Made by a program: the position numbers and the translations under genes | Notes under the pieces: model-generated | Told to the model about the DNA's origin: nothing | Seen by the model: the letters and a program-made list of their open reading frames with translations, nothing else | Database searches by the model: none | Assembly (NCBI RefSeq): GCF_031928785.1 | Contig: NZ_JARQAL010000004.1 | Length of the DNA stretch: 64,000 bases | Source of the DNA: Enterococcus_C asini_A | GTDB lineage: Bacteria > Bacillota > Bacilli > Lactobacillales > Enterococcaceae | Reading direction: 5' to 3' (one strand) | Shown: positions 26,802-34,914 of the stretch, piece by piece | How positions within the stretch are numbered: the stretch's first letter is position 1 | Layout of the letters: each line of letters begins with the position of its first letter

Positions 26802-27621
26802 TTCTAGTACAGGTGTGTTAACAAAAGAAGATCTAACGAAGATTTGTATTCGTTCTTGTGGCCTCGAAGCATCATGGAACTTTGAACGCCAGCAACATAT
26901 GGGGTTTGCTTTTGCGATGATGCCAGCCTTAGAAAAAATCTATGGGGACAATGAGGCCGAAAAAAGCGCAGCTGCAAGCCGGCATTTGGAATTCTTTAAT
27001 ACAGCGCCACCCTTATCAACTTTCATTATGGGGATTGTCGCGGCTATGGAAGAAGAAAATGCGAAAAATCCAGAACAATTTGATACTTCGGCTATTCGCT
27101 CGATAAAAACAGCATTAATGGGACCTTTGGCAGGTATTGGGGATTCACTCTTTTGGGGTACTCTTTTAGTAATTGGGATTGGTGTCGGGGCATCTTTTTC
27201 AAAAGAAGGTAGCATTTTAGGACCGATAATGTTCTTGCTGATTTTCAATGTTCCTAATTTTATTCTTCGTTACTTTGGTGTGATGCAAGGCTATAAGTTC
27301 GGTACTAAATTATTAGAAAACATCGAAGCTTCTGGTGTTATGAGAACCTTGACTCATGCAGCATCTATCTTGGGGCTGATGGTTATCGGCGGAATGTCTG
27401 GAAGCATGGTGTCGATTCAATTAGCAGGGTCAATTGGTCAGGGTGAGGAAGCAACGACAATTCAAAGTATTGTGGATGGTATTTTACCTAATATGCTTTC
27501 CTTGCTGTGTGTCTTGGTAGTTTACTGGCTATTAAAGAAAGGTTTTAAGACCACTCATATTTTAGTTGCAATCTTTGCTTTTGGGATTATTGCCGCATTC
27601 TTTGGCTTTTTAACCACATAA
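26788..27621 (+). CDS. PTS EIID, mannose family (operon 1)
   Basis: Membrane component EIID, about 277 residues. Typical parts are SCGLEASWNFERQQHMGFAF near the N-terminus, FFNTAPPLSTFIMGI, and the GPLAGIGDSLFWGTL motif in the middle, with membrane segments mainly in the C-terminal half. Three start codons lie together (TTG 26785, ATG 26788, ATG 26791); I chose 26788 for its 8-base spacing from AAGGAGG. Confidence 0.9.
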   Translation: MMTSNSSTGVLTKEDLTKICIRSCGLEASWNFERQQHMGFAFAMMPALEKIYGDNEAEKSAAASRHLEFFNTAPPLSTFIMGIVAAMEEENAKNPEQFDTSAIRSIKTALMGPLAGIGDSLFWGTLLVIGIGVGASFSKEGSILGPIMFLLIFNVPNFILRYFGVMQGYKFGTKLLENIEASGVMRTLTHAASILGLMVIGGMSGSMVSIQLAGSIGQGEEATTIQSIVDGILPNMLSLLCVLVVYWLLKKGFKTTHILVAIFAFGIIAAFFGFLTT

Positions 27622-27658
27622 AAAACTTTGTAACAGATTAATTAGGAGGAAGTAAGAA

Positions 27659-28657
27659 ATGTTGAATTTTGATGCAAAAGAGATGGAAGAAAAGGGAAAC
27701 CGAATTTATGGTATTCGCGAAGAAGTTGAAGGGATTGCTAAAAAGGCTTATGAAGCTGGCATCCGTAATATCTTTTTCACAGCATCTGGGGGTTCTGTAG
27801 CGGTAATGCAACCTTTTGAATACATTTTGGCTACTAAATCTGCAATTCCAGTTTATTCTCTGACTGCGGCCGAGTTGGTATTAACAGGCCATAAACAGCT
27901 AGCAAAAGACTCTTTAGTGATTTTATACTCTAAATCGGGAGACACTAAAGAAACTATTGCAGCTGCAGAATACTTAAAAGATTTGAATGTACCGACAGTA
28001 GGGATTGTTAGTAAAGAAGACACACCACTGGCTGCCTTAACTACGTACTCAATTAATTATTTAGATGGTAGACCACAAGAAATGCCGTTGTATTTCTTCA
28101 TCATGTCAATCTTAAACTTAAACGGTGAATTTCCTGAATACCAACGCTTTGCAGATGAGTTAAAGGGTTTGCCTAAAGCATTAAATGCGGTTCGCCAACA
28201 AGCAGATGAAAAAGGCGAGTTGTATGCAAAAGAGTTTCAAAATGATCCTTACCAAATTTGGGTAGGTAGTGGTAACCTTTGGGGAATTACTTATTCATAC
28301 TCCATGTGTGTTTTAGAAGAATCACAATGGTTGCGGACAAAATCAGTGACTTCCCCTGAATTTTTCCATGGCACTTTGGAATTAGTTGAGTCAGATGTCT
28401 GTGTAACCTTACTTAAAACAGAAGGTGAAACAAGACCTTTAGATGAACGAGTAGAAAGATTTGCTAAACAATATACCGACAAGTTTACTGTTTTTGATAC
28501 CAAGGATTATGAATTGCCAGGGATCAGCGATGAATTCCGAGAGTTACTTTGTGCTCCTGTAATGTGGGCCGTTTTAGGAAGAGTCAGTGTTCATCTCGAA
28601 CATATTCGGAATCATTCTCTTGATAAACGTCGGTATTACCGAGTTGTAGAATATTAA
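27659..28657 (+). CDS. SIS-domain deglycase, fructoselysine-6-phosphate deglycase-like
   Basis: A 332-residue double-SIS protein in the PTS operon. The N-terminal sugar-phosphate loop (FTASGGSVAVM, then LYSKSGDTKETI), the active-site region EFFHGTLELVE and the C-terminus DKRRYYRVVEY agree with E. coli FrlB, whose C-terminus also ends RRYY-x4-EY. The expected reaction is hydrolysis of a sugar-amino-acid 6-phosphate made by the PTS to glucose 6-phosphate and the amino acid. The exact substrate (fructoselysine, glucoselysine or another Amadori compound) is not readable. It differs clearly from the homologue at 21039. Confidence 0.85.
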   Translation: MLNFDAKEMEEKGNRIYGIREEVEGIAKKAYEAGIRNIFFTASGGSVAVMQPFEYILATKSAIPVYSLTAAELVLTGHKQLAKDSLVILYSKSGDTKETIAAAEYLKDLNVPTVGIVSKEDTPLAALTTYSINYLDGRPQEMPLYFFIMSILNLNGEFPEYQRFADELKGLPKALNAVRQQADEKGELYAKEFQNDPYQIWVGSGNLWGITYSYSMCVLEESQWLRTKSVTSPEFFHGTLELVESDVCVTLLKTEGETRPLDERVERFAKQYTDKFTVFDTKDYELPGISDEFRELLCAPVMWAVLGRVSVHLEHIRNHSLDKRRYYRVVEY

Positions 28658-28670
28658 AGTAGGTGAAGAA

Positions 28671-29525
28671 ATGTCACAGTATGTAGTAGGTTTTGGCGAT
28701 AATGTCGTAGATTACTACGTTAATTTTAATCGGAAATATCCTGGTGGTAATGCAGTTAATTTTGCTGTGAATGCCCAAAAAAGTGGTGTAAAAGCCTATT
28801 ATGTTGGCAGTTTATCTTCAGATTCTGATGGCGTGTTGCTACAACACGCCATCGAATCTGAGCAGGTGGATATTTCTTATTGTGAGATTATCGAAACGCA
28901 GACCGAACAAGCTCATGTGAAAATCAAAGATGGCGATCGAGAATTTATTGGTGGAATCCCAGGACAAAGGAAGACGCCTGATTTAACACAAGAGCGAATT
29001 ACCTTATTTCAAAACAGTGCGCTCGTTCATACTAGTTGTCATAGTCGAACTGAGGATAAACTTAAAGAATTGAAAAAATATAATGTATCTATTTCGTTTG
29101 ATTTTTCGGATGTGGCTAAATATCGAACGGAAGAATATTTAGCTGACGTTTGTCCATCACTTTATATGGCTCAATTTTCAGTAGCAAATGATGATGAACG
29201 AGAAATCCATCGCTTGATTGGAACTTGTCAATCGTTTGAAGTTCCATATATTCTTTTGACAAGAGGGAGCAAGAGCCCGATTTTTGTGGATACTGTTAAT
29301 AATAAGACCTATCAAGGTTTTATCAAGAAAGTGGAAGCACCTCATGACACTATGGGAGCAGGAGATGCATATTTTGCGGCTTTTGCCAGTCACTTTGTTT
29401 TAGAAAGAAATGGTAAAACCATGGAAGAGCATGTGATTGATTGTTTTCATCAGGGAGCAGATGTCGCCTATAAAACGTTATCTGTAGACGGATCTTTTGG
29501 ACATGGTGAACCAATCAATCCTTAG
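28671..29525 (+). CDS. PfkB-family sugar kinase (FrlD-like)
   Basis: A 284-residue ribokinase/PfkB-fold kinase. The N-terminus has GFGDNVVDYY and the substrate glycine loop YPGGNAVNFAVNA; the C-terminus has the catalytic anion hole DTMGAGDAYFAAF. It resembles fructoselysine 6-kinase (FrlD), which is the kinase used when sugar enters unphosphorylated. Here it follows a PTS, so one of the two phosphorylation steps seems spare. It is last in the operon, 13 bases after the deglycase. A near-perfect 44-base inverted repeat lies inside the gene at 28818-28861. Confidence 0.85.
   Translation: MSQYVVGFGDNVVDYYVNFNRKYPGGNAVNFAVNAQKSGVKAYYVGSLSSDSDGVLLQHAIESEQVDISYCEIIETQTEQAHVKIKDGDREFIGGIPGQRKTPDLTQERITLFQNSALVHTSCHSRTEDKLKELKKYNVSISFDFSDVAKYRTEEYLADVCPSLYMAQFSVANDDEREIHRLIGTCQSFEVPYILLTRGSKSPIFVDTVNNKTYQGFIKKVEAPHDTMGAGDAYFAAFASHFVLERNGKTMEEHVIDCFHQGADVAYKTLSVDGSFGHGEPINP
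28818..28861. repeat. Intragenic inverted repeat in the PfkB gene
   Basis: Left arm 28818-28838 and right arm 28842-28861 pair along 20 bp, with one bulged T in the left arm and a 3-base loop (CTA). The outer parts are TCAGATTC and GAATCTGA; the inner parts are GATGGCGTGTTG and CAACACGCCATC. No T run follows, so it is not a standard terminator. Confidence 0.85.
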
Positions 29526-29565
29526 TTGCGGAATTTATTTTAAGATATTTTAAGATTAAGTATGG

Positions 29566-29607
29566 AAATAAGTTTGATGTTGAAATGACATCAGACTTAT
29601 TTTTTTA
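29566..29607 (+). terminator. Terminator of PTS operon 1
   Basis: AAATAAGTTTGATGT and ACATCAGACTTATTT pair with a single mismatch or G-T, with a 7-base loop and a T run of seven. Confidence 0.85.
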
Positions 29608-29849
29608 GTTAGGTAGGCTCTAAGTATGTAGCTTAAAAAGGAATATGAGGTGCAATTAATAACTTATTATTGTGCGCTAATTGATCGAGGACACGTTCTA
29701 AAGCAAATTTAATCCAATCAATAATGTAAACTTTTAAATGGTGGTATGAAGTTATAACGAGCTTTGAAGTAATTAGCTCTTAAATAAGTGAAAAATCAGT
29801 AGGATAGGTTTTAGTAAGAATAGATAGTTAAGGTTGTAGCTGAATGTGT
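29608..29849. other. Gap between convergent PTS operons
   Basis: About 240 AT-rich bases between two terminators. The minus strand has a short open stretch of about 48 codons without a ribosome site; it resembles nothing I know. I see no gene or repeat here. Confidence 0.5.
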
Positions 29850-29916
29850 AAAAAAATCTCGGCTTATCTGCACTTGATCATTAGTAAATCAAGTACGGAT
29901 AAGTCGAGAATGTTTT
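29850..29916 (-). terminator. Terminator of PTS operon 2
   Basis: CTCGGCTTATC (29858-29868) pairs with GATAAGTCGAG (29898-29908), and an inner ACTTGAT/ATCAAGT stem extends it. Runs of A/T flank both sides, so it may act both ways. Confidence 0.8.
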
Positions 29917-29932
29917 TTTATTGCAAGAGCAT

Positions 29933-30745
29933 TTAACCTAGTAGGCCAATATAGACACCTAAAATACTGAATATAAAAATTGCTAAGATAATCCAAAGCA
30001 CTTTGACATTTTTCTTCAACAAGAAATAAACGAAGAAAGTTAATCCGAGTGAAAGTAATCCTGGGAAAATATCATCTAGCATTTGTTGAACGTTGATCTC
30101 ACCGCCTTTTGTTTCAAAGACTGCGGGGATAGTGAAGTTTACTAATGATGAAGTCATTGCACCAATGGACATTAGTCCGACGATTGAGGCAGAAGTTGAA
30201 AAGCTTCCTAAATAGTCATTGTTAAATGCTTTCTCAATGGCATTTGCTCCCATTTTATAGCCAATGCGTAAACAACCATAACGTCCAAGGAAATGTAAAA
30301 TAGTGTAAATTAGAAAATAAAGAATAGGACCTAGTAAATTACCTTGAGCAGCTAAAGACAGCCCAATTCCTGCTGCGATAACGCGAAATGTTCCCCAATA
30401 GAAACTGTCTCCTATACCGGCTACAGGACCCATTAATGCTGCTTTTATAGAAGAGATTGTTTCAGTTTGAAAATCATCGGTTTTGGCATTCTCTTCTTCT
30501 AATGCCAAGGACATTCCCATAATAAAGGTTGAAACATGAGGAGTTGTGTTAAAGAACTCAGTGTTGCGATATAAAGATTCATAGTACTTTTCATCATCAG
30601 TGGCATATATTTTCTTCAAGGCTGGGAGGATGGAATAGCTATAGCCCATTCCTTGCATATCTGTATAGGACTCCGATCCTTGTAGGGCAAATGAACGCCA
30701 AAAAACTTTATTTAACTCTTTTTTTGATAATTTTACTTCCTCCAT
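29933..30745 (-). CDS. PTS EIID, mannose family (operon 2)
   Basis: Membrane EIID of a second mannose-family PTS, 270 residues. It has the usual FFNTTPHVSTFIMGM segment and GPVAGIGDSFYWGTF motif, and C-terminal membrane helices. It is last of four genes and ends just before a terminator. It is a clear homologue of the operon 1 EIID but not a recent copy, since the sequences differ throughout. Confidence 0.9.
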   Translation of the reverse strand: MEEVKLSKKELNKVFWRSFALQGSESYTDMQGMGYSYSILPALKKIYATDDEKYYESLYRNTEFFNTTPHVSTFIMGMSLALEEENAKTDDFQTETISSIKAALMGPVAGIGDSFYWGTFRVIAAGIGLSLAAQGNLLGPILYFLIYTILHFLGRYGCLRIGYKMGANAIEKAFNNDYLGSFSTSASIVGLMSIGAMTSSLVNFTIPAVFETKGGEINVQQMLDDIFPGLLSLGLTFFVYFLLKKNVKVLWIILAIFIFSILGVYIGLLG

Positions 30746-30762
30746 TTATTCTTTTCCTCCTT

Positions 30763-31494
30763 TTACGCATCTGCTGGATGACGTTTAGATTGAACAATCA
30801 GCAAAGCAATCATGATGGCTGCCACAGCAACCCCAACCACTGGTACTTCTAAATAAGCCGTTAAAAGATAACCAATGAAAAAGAAAGGTGCTGATTTTTT
30901 GTCGATCATCCCTTGAATTAACATGGCAAATCCAACAGCAGGTAATAAGCCGGAGGCAACGGTAAAGCCAGTCATTAGTTTTTCGGGCATCAGATTTACG
31001 AAACTTTCAGTAGCATTGGCACCAAAATAAACTACTAGAAAAGTTAAAATGGCTGATGGAAAGCGGACAATTAAAGGAAAAAAGTGCCATTTTTGGAAAG
31101 TAGAAACATTATGGCGTTCTAGTGCCTTACGCCCCTTTGAAACAGTGAAGGAATTGATGGTAAAGGCAAGCATGTTTAAACCTTGGGCTAACACAGCAAA
31201 AGGCATCGCAAGAGTCACCGCAACATCTGCACCAGCACCACTTTTAATTGCCAAAGCAGTCGCAATTGTACCAGCAATTCCGACATCAGGAGGTAATGCT
31301 GCTCCAATTGTGACAATACCAATAAACATAGATTCTAATGCTGCCCCAATCAGGATACCTTGCTGCAAATCACCTAGAATTAAACCAACAACAGGACCTA
31401 CGATAATTGGACGATTCATCATGGAAGCCCCAAAATATCGCTCATCAATGGTTGTGAGGTATCCGACTAGACCAATTAATATGCATTCAATCAT
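30763..31494 (-). CDS. PTS EIIC, mannose/sorbose family (operon 2)
   Basis: A 243-residue membrane protein with about seven hydrophobic segments and the EIIC-Sor pattern GDLQQGILIGAALESMFIG near residue 45. It precedes EIID by 17 bases. The same operon lacks any deglycase or kinase of its own, so its product must be handled by enzymes coded elsewhere, perhaps by the GntR-linked deglycase at 21039. Confidence 0.9.
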   Translation of the reverse strand: MIECILIGLVGYLTTIDERYFGASMMNRPIIVGPVVGLILGDLQQGILIGAALESMFIGIVTIGAALPPDVGIAGTIATALAIKSGAGADVAVTLAMPFAVLAQGLNMLAFTINSFTVSKGRKALERHNVSTFQKWHFFPLIVRFPSAILTFLVVYFGANATESFVNLMPEKLMTGFTVASGLLPAVGFAMLIQGMIDKKSAPFFFIGYLLTAYLEVPVVGVAVAAIMIALLIVQSKRHPADA

Positions 31495-31510
31495 TTATTC
31501 TCCCCATTTC

Positions 31511-31966
31511 CTAGAATTCTTTTGATTTACCATTAGGTGTTGCTTGCATAATTAGTTGATAGTTATTTTCTTTTAGTTTTTGTAAATAGTCTTTGTCTTC
31601 GGGTGTTAACGCGATGTATTCATTTATTTTTTCTTTACTGTCGTTGTAACGCAGACCACCTAGATTAATAGTAGATAAAGGTTCGCCGATAACGCTTACA
31701 ATTTCGAAGGCATTACGTGGAGAGCTAGTTACAATCATTACATTCTTTTGTTTATTTGCTTCATATACAGATTTAAAGTCACTTAATGAGACAATATCCA
31801 AGCCTGTTGAGGCGGGTTTTGCAAGAGTTAGTATCATCATTTTCATTTTGTCACTTGCTGATGGATCATCTACTACAATAATATGATCAGCAGCAATTGA
31901 TTTGGTCCAAGCCATAGCTACTTGACCATGAATGAGGCGATCGTCAATACGTAAAAGTTTTATCAT
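31511..31966 (-). CDS. PTS EIIB, mannose/sorbose family (operon 2)
   Basis: A 151-residue PTSIIB-sor protein with the phosphorylated His13 in IDDRLIHGQVAMAW. Its start overlaps the EIIA stop in an ATGA arrangement, which points to coupled translation. AAGGAGG lies upstream within the end of the EIIA gene. Confidence 0.92.
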   Translation of the reverse strand: MIKLLRIDDRLIHGQVAMAWTKSIAADHIIVVDDPSASDKMKMMILTLAKPASTGLDIVSLSDFKSVYEANKQKNVMIVTSSPRNAFEIVSVIGEPLSTINLGGLRYNDSKEKINEYIALTPEDKDYLQKLKENNYQLIMQATPNGKSKEF

Positions 31967-32370
31967 TTTCTTTCCTCCTTAATTAGTACCGAGCAATTCA
32001 TAATACTTGCCTGTGCGGATTCAATAATAGCTGGTAATTCTTGCCAAATGGTTGGATTTGTAAGATTTGTACACAATTCCATTACTAATGATAAAGTCAT
32101 TCCTGAAATGATGGTAACTTTATCAGCCAGTTCATGTTCATAAACATAATTCATCCAGTGACTATTAACACTACCACCGATTACGTCTGTAACTACGAGT
32201 ACTTTATCAGTATTTAGTAAGAGTTGATGTGTATCCTGTTCAATGTCGTAATCGCTTGTCTCATAAGCAGTCATAACTCGGATTGCTTCGGTATTTCCTA
32301 TAATGTATTCTGCGGTTTCCTTCATCCCTTTCGCTAATGTTTTGTGGCTTGCTAAGATAATTGTAACCAT
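31963..32370 (-). CDS. PTS EIIA, mannose family (operon 2)
   Basis: A 135-residue EIIA-Man/Fru phosphocarrier with His9 in LASHKTLAKGM and the VVTDVIGGSVNSHW segment. I placed the start at ATG 32370 because GGAGGTGG lies 6 bases upstream; an upstream ATG at 32394 has no ribosome site and overlaps the -10 box. It is first in operon 2 and follows a promoter with a GntR-type operator. Confidence 0.88.
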   Translation of the reverse strand: MVTIILASHKTLAKGMKETAEYIIGNTEAIRVMTAYETSDYDIEQDTHQLLLNTDKVLVVTDVIGGSVNSHWMNYVYEHELADKVTIISGMTLSLVMELCTNLTNPTIWQELPAIIESAQASIMNCSVLIKEERK

Positions 32371-32393
32371 ATTCCACCTCCATTCATGACTCA

Positions 32394-32422
32394 ATATTAA
32401 CCAATGGTAAAATAAAAATCAA
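32394..32422 (-). promoter_or_regulatory. Promoter of PTS operon 2
   Basis: On the minus strand TTGATT (32422-32417), 17 bases, then TAATAT (32399-32394), 24 bases before the EIIA start. This is a vegetative-type promoter, unlike the sigma54 promoter of operon 1. A GntR-type palindrome fills the spacer. Confidence 0.7.
32398..32410. promoter_or_regulatory. GntR-type operator 4
   Basis: TAACCAATGGTAA differs from TTACCANTGGTAA at one base. It lies in the spacer and -10 region of the operon 2 promoter. It is the same motif as the three copies at 22.07-22.16 kb, ten kilobases away. Confidence 0.65.
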
Positions 32423-32428
32423 TGATAT

Positions 32429-32487
32429 TTTAAGTAAACGAGCCAAAAAAAATACCAAAAGTAATTTTGTTGGCTCGTTTACTTAAA
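32429..32487. repeat. 18-bp perfect inverted repeat between divergent genes
   Basis: TTTAAGTAAACGAGCCAA (32429-32446) is exactly repeated in reverse at 32470-32487, with a 23-base AT-rich loop. It lies between the promoter of PTS operon 2 (minus) and gshF (plus), where no gene ends, and no T run follows on either strand. Confidence 0.85.
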
Positions 32488-32583
32488 CTGATTTAAAAAG
32501 TCATTTTTAATTTTTAAACTGGGGTTTTTGAAGAATTTCCTCTATAATAAGTGCAAGAAAATGAATAAATGAGGAAAATATAG

Positions 32584-34845
32584 ATGAATTTCAAAAAGAT
32601 GCTCCAATCTGCTTCTGTAGCACCGCTGGCTTTAAAGGCTCGCTTTGGTTTGGAAAGAGAAGGCCAGCGAGTTACTTTACAAGGAAAACTAGCCCAAACC
32701 AATCATCCTAAAAAATTAGGCAATCGTAATTATCATCCGTATATTCAAACGGATTTTGCGGAAACGCAATTAGAATTAATCACTCCGGTGACCGATTCAC
32801 CAGCTGAGTTGATGGACTGGCTAGCGGCACTTCATGACGTGGCTTATCGTTCGTTACCAGAAATTGAAGCATTATGGCCTTTGAGTATGCCACCAGCTTT
32901 ACCTGAAAACGAAAGTGAAATCAAACTAGCGGAGTTAGATGCCTTTGAGGATGTCTTATATCGCCGTTATTTAGCTCGAGAATATGGGCGCCGCAAACAG
33001 ATGGTTTCAGGGATTCATTTTAATTTTGAATTTGGACAGCCTTTAATTCAAGCTTTATTTGCCCAGCAAAGTGAGCTTTCCCTGCAAGACTTTCAGACAG
33101 AAGTCTATATGAAAGTTGCTCGCAATTATTTACGTTACCACTGGTTGCTGACGTATCTCTATGGGGCAGCACCAATCAGTGAGGCCAATTACTTCACGCA
33201 AGAAGAGCGGCCTAAAGAACCGCTACGGAGTATTCGCAATAGTAAATACGGCTATCGCAACCATGATGATGTATCCGTTTCTTATGAAAGTCTTACTCGT
33301 TATTTAAGTGATATTGAACAACTAGTAGAAAACGGGCAACTTTCTGAAGACAAAGAATACTATGCGCCTTTGCGATTGCGAGGAGGCAAGCGAGTACAAG
33401 ACTTAAAGGACTGTGGCATTCGCTATATTGAATTGCGAGACATTGATTTGCAGCCTTTTGAACGCTATGGTTTTTCTGCAAAACAAGCCCAGTTTTTGCA
33501 AGTCTTTTTATTGCTAATGCTGTGGTTACCGGAAGAAGAAGCTGCTGATACTTGGGTCATAAAAGGCGCACTGAAGAATGATGGGGTAGCTTTGGAACAT
33601 CCTTATGCTAAGACTGCTTATGAAAAAGAAGGCCGTTGGTTGCTAGAGGAAATGGCTAACTTAATAAAAGAGTTGAACTTGCCTTTGTCGGCAGAATTTT
33701 TAGACTGGAGTAAAGACTGTCTAGCTAATCCTAGAAAAACCATGGCAGCTCAACTGTTAGCTCAATCTGAAACTAGCTCCCAACAGGCGGTAGCTAGTGA
33801 GCTTGCTCAAAAAAATCACGAACAAGCTTGGGCGAAACCGTATCAGTTAGCTGGTTTTACTGACATGGAACTGTCCACTCAAATCCTCCTTTTTGATGCC
33901 ATTCAAAAAGGTGTGAAAGCTAGGATTTTGGATCGACCAGATCAGTTTTTACAATTGGATTTTGCCAATCACAGAGAATATGTCAAAAATGCCAATATGA
34001 CCAGTAAAGACAGTTATGTGGTACCTTTAATGATGGCCAATAAGACGGTGACTAAAAAAGTTTTACATCAAGCCGGTTTTTGTGTACCTGCTGGGGGAGA
34101 ATACGGGGATATTACCAGTGCACTGCAATCTTTTTCCCAGTTTCAAAATCGAGCCATCGTAGTAAAACCTAAATCCACCAATTACGGTTTAGGCATTTCA
34201 ATTTTTAAAGAAGCCCCGAACTTTGATACCTTTAAACAGGCAGTGGAAATTGCCTTTGCTGAAGACGAGGCCATTTTAGTGGAAGAATTTTTACCAGGTA
34301 CGGAATATCGCTTTTTTGTATTAAACGGCCAAGTAGAAGCTATTATGCAGCGAGTACCCGCCAATGTAGTGGGAGACGGAAATCACACCATAGGGGAATT
34401 AGTAGCTGCTAAAAATCAAGATCCCTTACGCGGCACTCATCATCGTGCCCCTTTGGAATTGATTCAATTGGGCTCGATTGAAGAGTTGATGTTAGCAGAG
34501 CAAGGTTATCGGTTTGATTCCGTGGTGGACAAAGGCATTACCGTTTATCTGAGAGAAAATTCCAATGTTTCCACTGGTGGGGATTCTATTGATATGACAG
34601 ATGAAATCAACCAAGACTATAAAGACGTGGCGGTAGCAGCTGTAAAAGCCCTGGGAGCTAAAATCAGCGGCATTGATTTGATTATTCCCAATAGTAAAAT
34701 ACCTGCGAAGACCCCTGGTGCATACGGCATTATCGAGGCAAACTTCAACCCGGCCATGCACATGCACGTCTATCCTTATCAGGGAAAAAGTCGTCGTTTA
34801 ACGCTGGCGGTTTTAGAATTTCTCTTTCCAGAATTGAAAGCATAA
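32584..34845 (+). CDS. gshF: Bifunctional glutamate-cysteine ligase/glutathione synthetase
   Basis: GshF makes glutathione in two steps within one polypeptide. Of 753 residues, about 1-490 form the gamma-glutamylcysteine ligase part (KARFGLEREGQRV near residue 18) and about 490-753 an ATP-grasp domain (VVKPKSTNYGLGISIF, then VEEFLPGTEYRFFVLNG, ending IIEANFNPAMHMHVYPY). The length is normal for the streptococcal/enterococcal fused form. The ATG follows GAGGAAA. A terminator follows. A glutathione peroxidase gene at 50443 suggests a working glutathione system. Confidence 0.95.
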   Translation: MNFKKMLQSASVAPLALKARFGLEREGQRVTLQGKLAQTNHPKKLGNRNYHPYIQTDFAETQLELITPVTDSPAELMDWLAALHDVAYRSLPEIEALWPLSMPPALPENESEIKLAELDAFEDVLYRRYLAREYGRRKQMVSGIHFNFEFGQPLIQALFAQQSELSLQDFQTEVYMKVARNYLRYHWLLTYLYGAAPISEANYFTQEERPKEPLRSIRNSKYGYRNHDDVSVSYESLTRYLSDIEQLVENGQLSEDKEYYAPLRLRGGKRVQDLKDCGIRYIELRDIDLQPFERYGFSAKQAQFLQVFLLLMLWLPEEEAADTWVIKGALKNDGVALEHPYAKTAYEKEGRWLLEEMANLIKELNLPLSAEFLDWSKDCLANPRKTMAAQLLAQSETSSQQAVASELAQKNHEQAWAKPYQLAGFTDMELSTQILLFDAIQKGVKARILDRPDQFLQLDFANHREYVKNANMTSKDSYVVPLMMANKTVTKKVLHQAGFCVPAGGEYGDITSALQSFSQFQNRAIVVKPKSTNYGLGISIFKEAPNFDTFKQAVEIAFAEDEAILVEEFLPGTEYRFFVLNGQVEAIMQRVPANVVGDGNHTIGELVAAKNQDPLRGTHHRAPLELIQLGSIEELMLAEQGYRFDSVVDKGITVYLRENSNVSTGGDSIDMTDEINQDYKDVAVAAVKALGAKISGIDLIIPNSKIPAKTPGAYGIIEANFNPAMHMHVYPYQGKSRRLTLAVLEFLFPELKA

Positions 34846-34846
34846 C

Positions 34847-34895
34847 AAAAGAGCAAAACACTGAGTATTGTGAAATCAGTGTTTTGCTCTTTTTT
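34847..34895. terminator. Bidirectional terminator after gshF
   Basis: AAAAGAGCAAAACACTGA pairs with TCAGTGTTTTGCTCTTTT (18 bp) around an 11-base loop. A and T runs lie on the two sides, so it can serve the convergent gene at 34915 as well. Confidence 0.9.
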
Positions 34896-34914
34896 CGTTC
34901 TTAAAAGAAATCGA

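Noticed and set aside
29636..29790. About 48 open codons on the minus strand between PTS operons
   Set aside because: No start signal and no recognisable protein; lies between two terminators.
25086..32370. The two PTS operons as a recent duplication
   Set aside because: Gene order is the same but the proteins differ throughout and promoters are of different type, so they are old paralogues or separate acquisitions.
32429..32487. Terminator reading of the 18-bp inverted repeat
   Set aside because: No T run on either strand and no gene ends there; kept as an orphan repeat.
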